Source: Oxynema aestuarii AP17 (lineage in GTDB: Bacteria > Cyanobacteriota > Cyanobacteriia > Cyanobacteriales > Laspinemataceae). Taken from it: a stretch of 64,000 nucleotides of DNA. Position 1 is the first letter of the stretch. Every line of letters starts with the position of its first letter. Under the pieces are notes generated by a model. It was not told the origin of the DNA. It did not search any database and saw only the letters and a list, made by a program, of their open reading frames with translations. The stretch lies in contig NZ_CP051167.1 in assembly GCF_012295525.1 (NCBI RefSeq), positions 3,517,501 to 3,581,500 of the forward strand, given 5' to 3'. A program made the position numbers and the translations under genes. Of the stretch, positions 47,908 to 57,559 are shown piece after piece.

Positions 47908-49335
47908 TTAATCGTGGAAATGGTTAATAATCGCGTCGGCGAACTCGGAACACTTCAACGGTGGATCCACCGGAGGATCCATCAAGCGGGCCAGATCGTA
48001 AGTGACCTCCCGATTGGAAATCGCCCCGGCAATTCCTGCTTTAATTAAATCGGCAGCTTCTTGCCATCCCATATATTCGAGCATCATCACCCCCGACAGA
48101 ATCAACGAACCGGGGTTGACGCGATCGAGTCCCGCATGTTTTGGGGCCGTTCCGTGGGTCGCCTCAAAAATGGCACAAGTATCGCCGATATTGGCCCCCG
48201 GACCCATTCCCAAACCGCCGACCACCGCCGCCGCCGCGTCGGAGAGATAGTCGCCGTTGAGGTTCATCGTCGCCAAAATCGAATATTCGTCGGGACGGGT
48301 TTGGATTTGTTGGAAGATACTGTCGGCGATGCGATCGTTGACCATGACCTTCTCTTTCCACTGTCCGTTCCCGTGACTGTCCCAAATCGCATCGAGTACG
48401 GTTTCGACTTCCTTACAAATTTCCGCTTTTTTCTCCGGGGTCAGCGAATCGTAACCCGGCTCGATTTTGCGGGCGTTATCTTCGATACTCAGATCGGGGT
48501 TATGTTCTTTATTCCCCAAAATCCAAGATTCCCGTTCCGTGACGCATTCGCCACGAAATTCCGTCGTCGCCAACTCGTAGCCCCAATCGCGAAAAGCCCC
48601 TTCGGTGTATTTCATAATGTTGCCCTTATGCACCAAGGTGACTTGTTGCTTCGCTTTGGGTAAGCGTAAAGCGTGCTGAATCGCCCGCCGAACCAGGCGT
48701 TGGGACCCAGTTTTACTGATCGGTTTGATCCCGATCCCGGAGTCGAGGCGAATTTGCTTTTTGCCGTGTTCCGGGGTTTGGGGAATCAGTTCGTTGTTGA
48801 GAATTTCAATAATTTTGTCGCAAATCGGCGTCCCCTGGCGCCATTCGATCCCGAGGTAAATGTCTTCGGTGTTTTCGCGATAGACGATGACATCGAGTTT
48901 GTCCGGGTTTTTGTGCGGCGACGGGGTGCCATTGTAATATTTGCACGGACGCACGCAGGCGTAGAGGTCGTTGATTTGGCGCAAGGCGACATTGAGCGAT
49001 CGAATCCCGCCGCCGATGGGGGTGGTAAGCGGTCCTTTGATGGCGACGCCGTATTCTGTAATCGCTTTGAGGGTGTCTTCCGGCAAATATTGAAAGGTTC
49101 CGTACTTGTCGCAAGCTTCGTCCCCGGCGTAGATTTTGAACCAGGTGATTTTCCGGCGATCGCCGTAAGCCGCTTGTACCGCCGCATCGAAGACCTTTTG
49201 AGACGCGGGCCACAGATCCACCCCCGTCCCGTCACCGCGAATGAAAGGGATGATGGGGTTGTCCGGAACGATGGGTTCGCCATTTTCAAAGGTAATGCGA
49301 TCGCCCGTTGTGGGAGGAGTAATCTTGTCGTACAT
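47908..49335 (-). CDS. icd: NADP-dependent isocitrate dehydrogenase
   Basis: A 475-residue enzyme of the TCA pathway. It makes 2-oxoglutarate, the carbon skeleton for ammonium assimilation and the signal sensed by NtcA and PII. Conserved blocks: [39 protein letters not shown] (substrate Ser), [37 protein letters not shown] and [20 protein letters not shown]. The insertion around residues 265-330 ([20 protein letters not shown]) is typical of cyanobacterial Icd. ATG 49335. Monocistronic. Confidence 0.97.
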   Translation of the reverse strand: MYDKITPPTTGDRITFENGEPIVPDNPIIPFIRGDGTGVDLWPASQKVFDAAVQAAYGDRRKITWFKIYAGDEACDKYGTFQYLPEDTLKAITEYGVAIKGPLTTPIGGGIRSLNVALRQINDLYACVRPCKYYNGTPSPHKNPDKLDVIVYRENTEDIYLGIEWRQGTPICDKIIEILNNELIPQTPEHGKKQIRLDSGIGIKPISKTGSQRLVRRAIQHALRLPKAKQQVTLVHKGNIMKYTEGAFRDWGYELATTEFRGECVTERESWILGNKEHNPDLSIEDNARKIEPGYDSLTPEKKAEICKEVETVLDAIWDSHGNGQWKEKVMVNDRIADSIFQQIQTRPDEYSILATMNLNGDYLSDAAAAVVGGLGMGPGANIGDTCAIFEATHGTAPKHAGLDRVNPGSLILSGVMMLEYMGWQEAADLIKAGIAGAISNREVTYDLARLMDPPVDPPLKCSEFADAIINHFHD

Positions 49336-49496
49336 ACTGCAGGTTAACTTGAGTTTAAGCTGAGCCGATCTTTCTTTGGTAGGCTACCAGATCTATCCGG
49401 GTTGAGAAAGATCGTTTACAAACAACCGAGGTTCTGCAGTTATGCTGTCTCTGGGGACTAGAGGCGATCGTAAAATAGCGACACCAAAATAGTGAA

Positions 49497-49532
49497 AGAG
49501 GCGAAAAGCTCTTACACGCTTCTCGCCTCTTC
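49497..49532 (-). terminator. Terminator of the PEP-CTERM gene
   Basis: AGAGGCGAAAAGC and GCTTCTCGCCTCT form a stem; on the minus strand TTTCAC follows it. It lies 47 bases beyond the stop at 49579. Confidence 0.7.
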
Positions 49533-49578
49533 AATTGGGACTCTCGCTATTCAGTTCAGACTTATGGCAAGACTAGAT

Positions 49579-50385
49579 TTAGGCGTCTTTGTTCATTTTG
49601 CGGCGACGGGCGGCAACTAAACCACCGAAACCGAGCGCCAAGCCAGCCATCGTGGTCGGTTCGGGAACTGCAACGGGTTCGCCACCGCCACCGGGTTCTT
49701 CAGCCACCGGGCCTTCCGGTTCGCCAACATTGGGTTCTTCAACCACGGGTTCTTCCGGTTCGCTACCGCCATCTCCGGGGTTGGTCACGACCACGGTATC
49801 GGGAGCCGTACCCAAGGTTTTGCTGCTCAAACTACGAGAACCATTGGGGTCGCCGACGCTCATCATGCGGACGCCAAAGGTATCGCTGGTGAAGTCGCTG
49901 AGGCTGACGCCAGAAACTTGGAAGGTCACGGTTCGATAGTCATCGCCACCAGAAATTCCTTGCGAACCAATTTCGATACCGGAGGTGAACGACGCACCGG
50001 AACCATTCAACTTGGCAGAGTTACCGATACGACCCAAATCGCTGGCCGTACCTTCAATAGCAGTGATCGGTCCACCAGAAACGGGGGTAATGGTCGCTCC
50101 ACCGGGCAGATTCATGAACACGCCACGCAGGTCGCCGATGTACCCAGTCGATCCGGGAACCACGTTGACCGTAACTTCAACGGTACCTTCTGCCATACCG
50201 TCGTCAGACAGTTTAATCTCGACGGTGGGATAGTTCTCGGTATTGCTATTCGTAACGTCGCTCAGGTTGACGGTTAATTCATCGGCTTTCGCAGGAGCGG
50301 CGAGGAATGCGGCGGAAGCAAGGGCGAATCCAGCAGTGGTCAGAACGGTTTTGGCACTCATGGCACGTTTCGGTAAGTAAGACAT
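49579..50385 (-). CDS. PEP-CTERM exported protein
   Basis: 268 residues from ATG 50385, chosen for the ribosome site GAGGGG in front; a TTG two codons earlier is less likely. The signal peptide is KTVLTTAGFALASAAFLAAP followed by AKA. The mature domain (about 40-185) is beta-rich (LTVNLSDVTNSNTENYPTVE, GGDDYRTVTFQVSGVSLSD). It resembles cohesin-like or spore-coat-like extracellular domains, but I cannot name the family. A Glu/Pro/Gly linker (EEPVVEEPNVGEPEGP) leads to the sorting tail VPEPTTMAGLALGFGG then LVAARRRKMNKDA. Exported by exosortase. Confidence 0.9.
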   Translation of the reverse strand: MSYLPKRAMSAKTVLTTAGFALASAAFLAAPAKADELTVNLSDVTNSNTENYPTVEIKLSDDGMAEGTVEVTVNVVPGSTGYIGDLRGVFMNLPGGATITPVSGGPITAIEGTASDLGRIGNSAKLNGSGASFTSGIEIGSQGISGGDDYRTVTFQVSGVSLSDFTSDTFGVRMMSVGDPNGSRSLSSKTLGTAPDTVVVTNPGDGGSEPEEPVVEEPNVGEPEGPVAEEPGGGGEPVAVPEPTTMAGLALGFGGLVAARRRKMNKDA

Positions 50386-50786
50386 TGGCAACCCCTCTTT
50401 TGGTCAGTTAAGTTTTTCTTGTTTACTTAGGATGCTACCCTTTTGGATTCGGGTAAATAATTGTATCTATGGCGGGTGGAGATGTAGAGCTTTAAGCTCC
50501 GTCACTTCACTTGTTTTCGCTTGTTGGATTCAGTATGTCACTCCTTCGATGCCCTTGTCATCCCCTTATTGCATTCTTTATTGAAGCTATATAGAACTGG
50601 ATTCTTATGTAAAGATTGGGCAAGGTCGAGGGATATCCGTGGAAATACGGATGTCATTTGTCAATTTTTTTTCTCGCTTCAGTTTGCGCCAATTTGATTC
50701 GTTTTGTTTCAGTGTTTACCCCGAGGTTTGGCCTCAAAGAAAGCCGTTTATTTAGGGATGTAAATTGAAGGCAGATTTCAGGGGAA

Positions 50787-50822
50787 ATAAAAAAGAGCCG
50801 AGGCTTGAAACAGCACTCGGCT
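50787..50822 (-). terminator. Orphan rho-independent terminator
   Basis: On the minus strand AGCCGAG, a 13-base loop, CTCGGCT, then CTTTTTTATTT. No protein gene ends just upstream of it. Confidence 0.75.
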
Positions 50823-51000
50823 ACGAAGTAATTTTAGAAAGGAATCCGTTGGAGATCGAAATCGGTGGAGTAGGGATAAAAACGATCGGGTGAGTTGCAG
50901 CACTCTATTTTTATCGGTTACAAAGCCAGAGTTCCCCAAAAGGAGGTGGGTTTACAGTTCTCTCGATTTATTTTAATATCAACAACTCCCGGGGAAAGAG
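50787..51000 (-). ncRNA. Candidate small RNA ending at the orphan terminator
   Basis: The only support is the good terminator and the lack of a coding frame just before it. Upstream on the minus strand a TATTAAAAT-like box (about 50970-50985) could be a promoter, giving an RNA of about 150-180 bases. It contains ACCCACCTCCTTTTGGGG, an anti-Shine-Dalgarno-like stretch seen in some regulatory RNAs. The 5' end is a guess. Confidence 0.3.
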
Positions 51001-52008
51001 GGAGAGGAATTTAAGAGATGAAGGGGAGAAAGGCAAGGCTCGTACGGAAAGAAGGAGCGGGAAAATAGAGGGTAGAGTTCGTCAGGCGATCGCGCGAGAA
51101 GGGACTCGAAGTTTTGAGAGTTTGAGTAGCTGTTCTCGGGAGGGGAAGTTGGCTCGCGATCGCGCTCGCTGTTGGTCGTGGGAAGGGGGAATCGGGAGTG
51201 AATTGAGAGTGTAATAGAATGGGGTAGAAGCTTGTGGAGAAGTTGGGCGATCGCGATCGCCTTGTTGCTGAGGTCAACCCCGATTTAGGGGAACAGTTAT
51301 CCGAGCGAAGCTCAAGGATCGATCGCGATCGCAATGGCACCCAAACCAACAGGCTAAAAGAGTGAAATTGAAGGAAATTTTGCCGGAGCGTCGGCACGGT
51401 AGCGAAGTGAAAAAGAGCGCAAACATCAAGGGCATTTCCATCAAAAAGCGAAATTTTGACTGGTCGAGGTGCATCGATCCGAGTATGGCAGGGCGACCCG
51501 AGCAAAAACATCCGCCAAATTGCTGAACCGGAGCGCCAGGGCGATCGCCCCTAGCCATTGGGACGGGGAGAACCTATACAGAAGGGGCGATCGAGAAATA
51601 AGTTAATTTTAGAAAAGCTATTAGAAACAATAATGCTACAGCTTGAGGGCGCAAAGCTGGCGATCGCCCTCCAGTGGCGATCGTCGATCTCCGAGAATGG
51701 GGGTGGAAGGTGCAAGCAGAATAGACAAACCGATGCTAATTTCTTCAGACGACGCCCCTACAGATAAAGATCGAAGACCAGAGTGGGCGATCGAAACCTT
51801 GGGCGAGGCGGCCTGAGTAAGGCAGACTAGAGAGGGAGGATCGCCTCGCCAAAACTCAGGGGCGGGTTGCCGTGTTGGTTGAGGGGAATGATTTCCAGTT
51901 CACCAGTTCAATTGATATCAAATCGATGGCGCAGCGTTGTTTTTCCACAGAAGGCTTGCAAGTTAAAAAGAGATTTTAGCCAGAATGTAGGTGCAGTGGC
52001 CCAATCAG

Positions 52009-52815
52009 ATGAAACGAATTTTAATCGTTGATGACGACCGAACCTTGCGAATGGTGTTGAAACGCCATTTGGAAAACCAGGGATATTTAGTCGAGGACGT
52101 GGGGTCGGGAACCGAAGCCTTGAAAGTATTCCAGCGAGATCCCCCGCCCGATTTGGTCGTGTCGGACGTGATGATGCCGAATATGGACGGATTTGAATTC
52201 TGTCGGCGGTTGCGGGGGAGTCCTTCGGGGCAGTTAGTGCCGTTTATTTTCTTATCGAGTAAAAGAGATCTCGACGATCGCATCGAAGGGCATTCCATTG
52301 GAGCCGACGATTACGTGATCAAACCCTTCGAGCCCTTAGAACTGGTGGCCAAAATCGAAGCCCAGTTAGAGCGATCGCGGCGGATCCATGCGGAAATGAT
52401 TCGCTTGATGCAACAAGTGACCAATCGCGCCGGAATTTCGGGAGCGATCGCCTCCGCAGCCGCCAAAATCGACGGCGACGGGCACTCCAGCCAAAAACTG
52501 GCGGCGAACGGGAATGACCCCTTGGGTTCGGGGGAATCCTCCGTCCCCCGAGAAGAGCGGGAGGAAAACAGCGAAGACTTCGTACCCGAACCCCTCCCGT
52601 TAACCCCCGCCGAAGCCCGAGTATTTTGGGAAGTGATTCAGGGCTACACCAACAAACAAATCGCCGATCGCCTGTTTATCAGTCCGCGCACGGTACAAAC
52701 CCACCTGAGTCACATTTTGAGCAAACTCGACGTCGAAAACCGCGCCCAACTGGTACGATTTGCCTTTGAAAATGGATACCGACCCCCAGCCGAACCCGAA
52801 AACCGATCGTCCTAA
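52009..52815 (+). CDS. Response regulator, receiver plus LuxR-type helix-turn-helix
   Basis: 268 residues from ATG 52009 (a GTG at 51991 is an alternative). Receiver 1-120: acidic pair in ILIVDDDRTL, phospho-Asp in LVVSDVMMPNMDG, IFLSSKRD, and Lys in DDYVIKPFEPLEL. A Ser/Ala/Gly-rich linker (about 135-190) leads to the NarL/LuxR helix-turn-helix LTPAEARVFWEVIQGYTNKQ, IADRLFISPRTVQTHLSHIL, SKLDVENRAQLV. It resembles the cyanobacterial Ycf29/NarL group. No kinase adjoins. Its 3' end overlaps the next gene by 44 bases. Confidence 0.92.
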   Translation: MKRILIVDDDRTLRMVLKRHLENQGYLVEDVGSGTEALKVFQRDPPPDLVVSDVMMPNMDGFEFCRRLRGSPSGQLVPFIFLSSKRDLDDRIEGHSIGADDYVIKPFEPLELVAKIEAQLERSRRIHAEMIRLMQQVTNRAGISGAIASAAAKIDGDGHSSQKLAANGNDPLGSGESSVPREEREENSEDFVPEPLPLTPAEARVFWEVIQGYTNKQIADRLFISPRTVQTHLSHILSKLDVENRAQLVRFAFENGYRPPAEPENRSS

Positions 52816-53338
52816 TCCCAGTTCGATTTACGAGTTAGCGGCCCTACAACAGGCGATCGCCGCGCAACCGCAACGCTGGCGACCCTTAGTTTTTACCAAC
52901 GGCTGTTTCGACCTCCTACACGCCGGACACGTGCGCTATTTAGCCGCCGCCAAACACTACGGGCGATCGCTCGTCGTCGGACTCAACAGCGATCGCTCGG
53001 TCAGTCGCCTCAAACCTCCTCAACCCGGTCGCCCGCCCCGTCCCCTCGTCCCCCAAGCCGAACGGGCGGAAATTCTCGCCGCCCTCGAAGTCGTGGATGC
53101 AGTCGTCATTTTTGAAGAAATGACCGCCATTCGGACGATCGCCGCCCTCAAACCGGAGATTTACGTCAAAGGAGGGGATTACGACCGCGATCGCCTCCCC
53201 GAAGCCCCTACCGTTTTAGAATATGGAGGTCGGATCGAATTGATTGCCATTGAGATTCCCCGTTCGACCACGGCGATCGTCGAGGGAATTTTACGCGGGA
53301 GCCATCGAGAGGGAACCACAGTGGGAGAATGGGAATAA
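52772..53338 (+). CDS. HldE/RfaE2-type heptose-1-phosphate adenylyltransferase-like
   Basis: A 188-residue cytidylyltransferase-fold enzyme. The motif TNGCFDLLHAGHVRYLAAAK contains the HxGH nucleotide site. GLNSDRSVSRLKPPQPGRPPRPLVPQAERAEILAALEVVD and EIYVKGGDYDRDRLPE match the RfaE domain II family, which activates D-glycero-beta-D-manno-heptose 1-phosphate with ATP for LPS core or S-layer sugars. The kinase domain I is absent, as is usual in cyanobacteria. ATG 52772 overlaps the upstream gene by 44 bases; a TTG at 52760 is possible. The true substrate in cyanobacteria is uncertain. Confidence 0.9.
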   Translation: MDTDPQPNPKTDRPNPSSIYELAALQQAIAAQPQRWRPLVFTNGCFDLLHAGHVRYLAAAKHYGRSLVVGLNSDRSVSRLKPPQPGRPPRPLVPQAERAEILAALEVVDAVVIFEEMTAIRTIAALKPEIYVKGGDYDRDRLPEAPTVLEYGGRIELIAIEIPRSTTAIVEGILRGSHREGTTVGEWE

Positions 53339-53498
53339 CACCCAAGCGCCAAAATGCGATCGAGGGCGTAGCGGACAACTCGATTCCCCAAGCGATCCTC
53401 GGCGAGCGGCGATCGCGACGGGTAGAGCCTGTTCCCCAATGCCCGAGATTGAATTTTCGAGCGCAACCCCTAAGTAGCAACCCGATTTCAATGGCTTT

Positions 53499-54218
53499 AT
53501 GACTGACTCGACGACTTCCCCAGCTTTAGACAATGACAACGCTTTAAACGAACTGAAAAACCAATTAACATCGACCTCTGAAAAAACGCAACTCCAGGCG
53601 ATCGCCCAGCTCTCAGAAGCGGGCGAAGCGGGTTTGGAACTGTTGCAAGGGTTTCTGCTCGAACGGCGACCAGCCGAACCGACCGTAGCTTCGGGAAAAG
53701 CGTATCAAGTGCTTTATAACGCCGAGGTTCCCAGTGCCCGAGAATTTTTACAGAGCCATTTTCCGGACGGATTGATTCCCTTAGACGGGGACGGGGCGAT
53801 CGCCTTTCGCGACGTCCAAACTCACCTGGCGGCCCTGGAGTTTCAGGAAGCCGACCGCTTGACCGTGCAAACCTTGTGTCAGTTGGCCGGAGACGCTGCG
53901 CAAGAGCGAAAATGGCTGTATTTTACCGAAGTCGATCGCATTCCCAGCGACGCCCTGCAAACCCTCGATCGGCTGTGGCGCATTTATTCCGAAGGCAAAT
54001 TCGGATTTTCCGTCCAACGCGAAATTTGGTTGGGGGTCGGCAAAAATTGGGATAAAATGTGGCCGAAAATTGGCTGGAAAGAGGGCAATCACTGGACGCG
54101 CTATCCGAATGGGTTTACCTGGGATCTGAGCGCTCCCAAAGGTCACCTGCCTCTGTCGAATCAGTTGCGCGGCGTTAGAGTCATCGAACGCTTGCTCTCC
54201 CATCCCGCCTGGGAATAA
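53499..54218 (+). CDS. gun4: GUN4 domain protein (Mg-chelatase regulator)
   Basis: A 239-residue protein. Residues 1-85 form the helical N-terminal domain (ALNELKNQLTSTSEKTQLQA, AIAQLSEAGEAGLELLQGFL). Residues 95-232 are the GUN4 core that binds protoporphyrin IX and Mg-protoporphyrin and stimulates magnesium chelatase. Marker segments are FQEADRLTVQTLCQLAGDAA, LYFTEVDRIPSDALQTLDRLW, FGFSVQREIWLGVGKNWDKM and GWKEGNHWTRYPNGFTWDLS. The length and two-domain build match Synechocystis Gun4, so I use the symbol, though cyanobacteria also have other GUN4-domain proteins. Confidence 0.93.
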   Translation: MTDSTTSPALDNDNALNELKNQLTSTSEKTQLQAIAQLSEAGEAGLELLQGFLLERRPAEPTVASGKAYQVLYNAEVPSAREFLQSHFPDGLIPLDGDGAIAFRDVQTHLAALEFQEADRLTVQTLCQLAGDAAQERKWLYFTEVDRIPSDALQTLDRLWRIYSEGKFGFSVQREIWLGVGKNWDKMWPKIGWKEGNHWTRYPNGFTWDLSAPKGHLPLSNQLRGVRVIERLLSHPAWE

Positions 54219-54544
54219 TAAAGAATATAACAAGACGCGATCGCGCGCTTGGGGGTGCATCCCTCGGGTCATTCCCGAGGAGGGTCCCCCTCGGAGGCGA
54301 TCGCGCACCATTGAGATCCCTCGATCGGCGGATTGCATAGATTGCGCTTTCGACCACACCGGGAGAAGAGGTGGGGGAACAGACGACCTCGTTTTCCGAT
54401 CTCCAAGCGGTAGGACAGTGGGCGATCGAAACTAATTTGAATCCAATGGCGAGGATGCGGCCATCTAGGGTGCGGACAACGGATCTGGGGTGCGATCGCC
54501 GTACTCCAACTGACCGCTTGGGCTGTAGATCGCAGAAGAAAAAT

Positions 54545-55954
54545 ATGGGAGTTCCCGAACATCTTGACCTTACTCGTGTCCGTCGCGAGACCGTTTCCCC
54601 TTTGGAAGCGCAACGACTGGCGGCGATCGAGCGATGGGGATTGCTCGAAGCCGATATCGTGCCGATTTTTGAAGAGGCTACCCAAAAAGCTGCGGAATTT
54701 CTCGGCATTCCGATCTGTACGGTCGGTATTGTCGATCGCGAACGCGAATATTTGCGGGCGGGGGTGGGGTTGGACGAACTCGACCTGCCCCCCCACGCCG
54801 ACGGCGAATACGCGATCGCCCGAGCCGATTCGTTGAGCAATCGGACTGTGGCAACCGGGCAAGTCTGTGCGATTCGCGATACGGCGAGCGATCCGGACTT
54901 GGCGCGGCTGAGTTGGGTTCGCGACTACGGGATCCGCGCCTATTTAGGATTGCCCTTGCACGCCAGCGACGGTTGCTGTGTCGGCACCTTGGCGGTGATG
55001 GATCTGGCGCCGCGTACTTTTAGAATCTCCGAGATTCAGTTTTTAGAAATGACTGCTCGCTGGATGATGAGCGAAGTGGAACGGCGACGTTCTCTCGGAA
55101 TCGGTCTCGGTTGCATGGCGCGGACTCGGGCTAATTCCGAACGGACTTTGTTTCAGTTGAAGCTCAAAGCTCTGGAATTTCTGACCCAGGAACTGCGCAA
55201 TCCCCTGACGACGATGATGGGGATGGCTCAAGTTCTCAATCAGGAAGTTTACGGGCCGGTGAAACCGAAGCAAAAAGAATATCTCAATATCATTTACAGT
55301 AGCGGTGAATATTTACTGTCGTTAATCGATCAAATTCTGGCTTTGCGCAAGCTCGACGACGCGATCGGAGTGTTGAATCCGATTGCCGTCGATGTGGAAA
55401 TGCTCTGCCAGCAGGCGATCGACCAACTCGATGCGATCGCCAAACGACGGGATCAAGAAATTCACTTGTCCGTGGAACCGGGCGATCGCATTTGGCGCCT
55501 GGATAAGACGATCGTCCGTCAAATTCTCTACCACCTGCTGTTTAAGTTGATTCAAGTGGCTAATCCCGGCGGCGTGGTGCGCGTTCACGTCTCGCGCAAG
55601 GGCGATCGGTTGAAAATTGCCCTGTGGCTGTCTCATCCTTGGTTGGATGAGGGCTTGCCTCCCCCTGACTTGTTTTCCTGTTCCCTGGTTACTGGGGAGA
55701 GTCCCAGTCCCGTTGCCGTAGCGGTTTCGGAGGGGGTGGTGTCGGACTCGGAAGCGACGGTCGGCGCGATCGCCCCCGAGAGTGCGGCGCGACGGACGGT
55801 GAACGAAGCCAGCCACGAACAGATCGGCTTGTTGCTCAGTTGCGACCTCGCCGAACTGCACGGGGGGACGATCTCCATTGAAGGATCCTCGGAATTGGGC
55901 TATCGATATGTGTTGAGTCTGCCCCGCACGAGGAACGTTGAGGAAATTTCCTAG
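54545..55954 (+). CDS. GAF-domain histidine kinase-like protein lacking the phospho-His
   Basis: 469 residues from ATG 54545 (MGVPEHLDLTRVRRETVSPL); the longer frame upstream is not protein-like. A GAF domain (about 20-180; AAEFLGIPICTVGIVDRERE, IRAYLGLPLHASDGCCVGTL) is followed by a HisKA-like dimer helix. There the expected HELRNPL reads FLTQELRNPLTTMMG, with Gln in place of the acceptor His. The ATPase domain is also degenerate: the N-box is ILYHLLFKLIQVA without the Asn, and the G-boxes are barely visible. The end keeps LAELHGGTISIEGSSELGYR. So it is likely a signalling pseudokinase, probably binding a partner. Family known, activity doubtful. Confidence 0.85.
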   Translation: MGVPEHLDLTRVRRETVSPLEAQRLAAIERWGLLEADIVPIFEEATQKAAEFLGIPICTVGIVDREREYLRAGVGLDELDLPPHADGEYAIARADSLSNRTVATGQVCAIRDTASDPDLARLSWVRDYGIRAYLGLPLHASDGCCVGTLAVMDLAPRTFRISEIQFLEMTARWMMSEVERRRSLGIGLGCMARTRANSERTLFQLKLKALEFLTQELRNPLTTMMGMAQVLNQEVYGPVKPKQKEYLNIIYSSGEYLLSLIDQILALRKLDDAIGVLNPIAVDVEMLCQQAIDQLDAIAKRRDQEIHLSVEPGDRIWRLDKTIVRQILYHLLFKLIQVANPGGVVRVHVSRKGDRLKIALWLSHPWLDEGLPPPDLFSCSLVTGESPSPVAVAVSEGVVSDSEATVGAIAPESAARRTVNEASHEQIGLLLSCDLAELHGGTISIEGSSELGYRYVLSLPRTRNVEEIS

Positions 55955-56104
55955 GCGATAGGGTTGACAAAATATATAAACCGTGGTATATGCAGGAGTC
56001 GAACTGAGGACGGCGCTAGTCAGTCCTTTCCCTTAACAGAAGGGTTCCGGCTGAAGTAATGTTATTGCAACGTATTGTTAGCACCGTAGTTTGAGGAGAA
56101 GAGA

Positions 56105-57559
56105 TTGAGTAACGTGTGGTCCTCATTTCGATGGATGGCCGACCGAATGGGCGGCGTCTTTCTGCCTCTGGTAGCGTTTTCGTCCGATTTGGCCTTAGAT
56201 CGTTGGGCGAGTGGGAGTTGGCTGCATCGGATCGTCGGTTGGCTGCGCGATTGGCGTGCGGGAAGTTGGTTGATGCAGTGGGCCGAGGCGATCGCCGTCG
56301 GTTTGGTCGCCTTGTCGTTTGTCCTCGGGCCGTTCGTTTCCACCACCTTAATTGGAGTGCTGCTGCTCGCCTCGGGCGCCTATTGGGCGTTGCTGACGGT
56401 TTCCGACTCGGGAGAGAGCGGTTTTACGCCGATTCACTTGATGCTGTTTCTCTACTGGGGAATTGCGACGATCGCCACGGCGATGTCCCCGGTGAAGCAG
56501 GCGGCGTTTAGTGGCTGGGTTAAGTTAACGCTCTATCTGGTGTTGTTTTTATTGATGGCGCGGGTACTGCGATCGCCGCGCGTGCGATCGCTGTTAATTG
56601 CGGTTTACCTGCACGTTGCCACGATCGTCAGCGTCTACGGTTTGCGCCAGTGGTTTTTCGGCGCCGAAGCTTCGGCAACCTGGAGCGATCCGAACTCCCC
56701 CGGTTCCGAGGTGACCCGGGTTTACAGTTATTTGGGCAATCCCAATCTATTGGCGGGATATCTTTTACCCGCCGTCATGTTGAGCGTGGCGGCGATCTTC
56801 ATGTGGCGCCGCACGTTGCCGAAAGCGTTGGCGGTGACGATGACGGCGGTCAACGGAGCCTGTTTAATCCTCACGTTCAGTCGCGGGGGCTGGATCGGCT
56901 TGGTGGTCGCCCTGTTCGTTTTAACCCTATTGTTTGTAGACTGGTGGAGCGTGCGCCTCCCCGAGCAATGGCGAGGGTGGGCCGTTCCGGCGGTGTTGGG
57001 ATTGACCGCCGCCACGATCGTCTTGGCGGTGGCGCTGGTCGAACCGATCCGCGATCGCGTCTCGACGATTTTCGCCGGACGGGAAGATAGCAGCAATAAT
57101 TTCCGGATCAATGTTTGGGAAGCGGTCTTCGAGATGATCCGCGATCGCCCGATTATCGGGATCGGACCGGGGAATAATGCCTTTAACAAAATTTATCCCC
57201 TCTACATGCGCCCGAAATACACGGCCTTGAGCGCCTATTCGATTTTCCTCGAAACTGCGGTCGAAATGGGGTTTATCGGCCTATTCGCGCTCTTGTGGAC
57301 GATCTCCGTCACGATTTATCAAGGAATCGTACAACTGCACCGCCTGCGCGATCGCGCCGACCCTCAAGGGTACTGGCTGATGGCAGCCCTGGCGATCGTC
57401 GCGGGGATGCTCGCTCACGGTTTGGTGGATACGGTTTGGTATCGTCCGCAAATCAATATTTTATGGTGGTTGGCGATCGCGATCGTCGCCAGTTTTTATC
57501 GGTCGTCGGCGTCATCCGAAGGTAACAATTCCGCTCAAAGGTGGGGGGTCGAGGGATAG
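56105..57559 (+). CDS. ictB: IctB-like membrane protein (O-antigen ligase/polymerase fold)
   Basis: A 484-residue polytopic protein with about ten to twelve membrane segments. It starts at TTG 56105 behind a GAGGAG site. Cyanobacterial IctB marks: VYGLRQWFFGAEASATWSDP, VYSYLGNPNLLAGYLLPAVM and LILTFSRGGWIGLVVALF, then DRPIIGIGPGNNAFNKIYPL. IctB was first proposed as a bicarbonate transporter, but the Wzy_C region (SRGGWIG, GxGPGNNAF) belongs to the O-antigen ligase family, so the transport role is disputed. Monocistronic here. Confidence 0.92.
   Translation: MSNVWSSFRWMADRMGGVFLPLVAFSSDLALDRWASGSWLHRIVGWLRDWRAGSWLMQWAEAIAVGLVALSFVLGPFVSTTLIGVLLLASGAYWALLTVSDSGESGFTPIHLMLFLYWGIATIATAMSPVKQAAFSGWVKLTLYLVLFLLMARVLRSPRVRSLLIAVYLHVATIVSVYGLRQWFFGAEASATWSDPNSPGSEVTRVYSYLGNPNLLAGYLLPAVMLSVAAIFMWRRTLPKALAVTMTAVNGACLILTFSRGGWIGLVVALFVLTLLFVDWWSVRLPEQWRGWAVPAVLGLTAATIVLAVALVEPIRDRVSTIFAGREDSSNNFRINVWEAVFEMIRDRPIIGIGPGNNAFNKIYPLYMRPKYTALSAYSIFLETAVEMGFIGLFALLWTISVTIYQGIVQLHRLRDRADPQGYWLMAALAIVAGMLAHGLVDTVWYRPQINILWWLAIAIVASFYRSSASSEGNNSAQRWGVEG

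Larger units (their letters stand above)
50386..52008. other. Long spacer without convincing protein gene
   Basis: About 1.6 kb. Frames on the minus strand at 51011-51558 are rich in Ser/Arg/Phe, overlap each other and show no domain. 50430-50700 is the likely promoter region of the PEP-CTERM gene. A minus-strand terminator at 50787-50822 points to a transcript ending here (see the ncRNA candidate). Confidence 0.5.

Noticed and set aside
51011-51558. 166-codon and shorter minus frames in the long spacer
   Set aside because: Composition is unlike proteins in this genome, frames overlap, and there is no ribosome site or domain.
54371-54544. Longer N-terminus for the GAF pseudokinase
   Set aside because: The 58 extra residues are Arg/Thr-rich without a start signal; the ATG at 54545 sits before a normal GAF lead-in.
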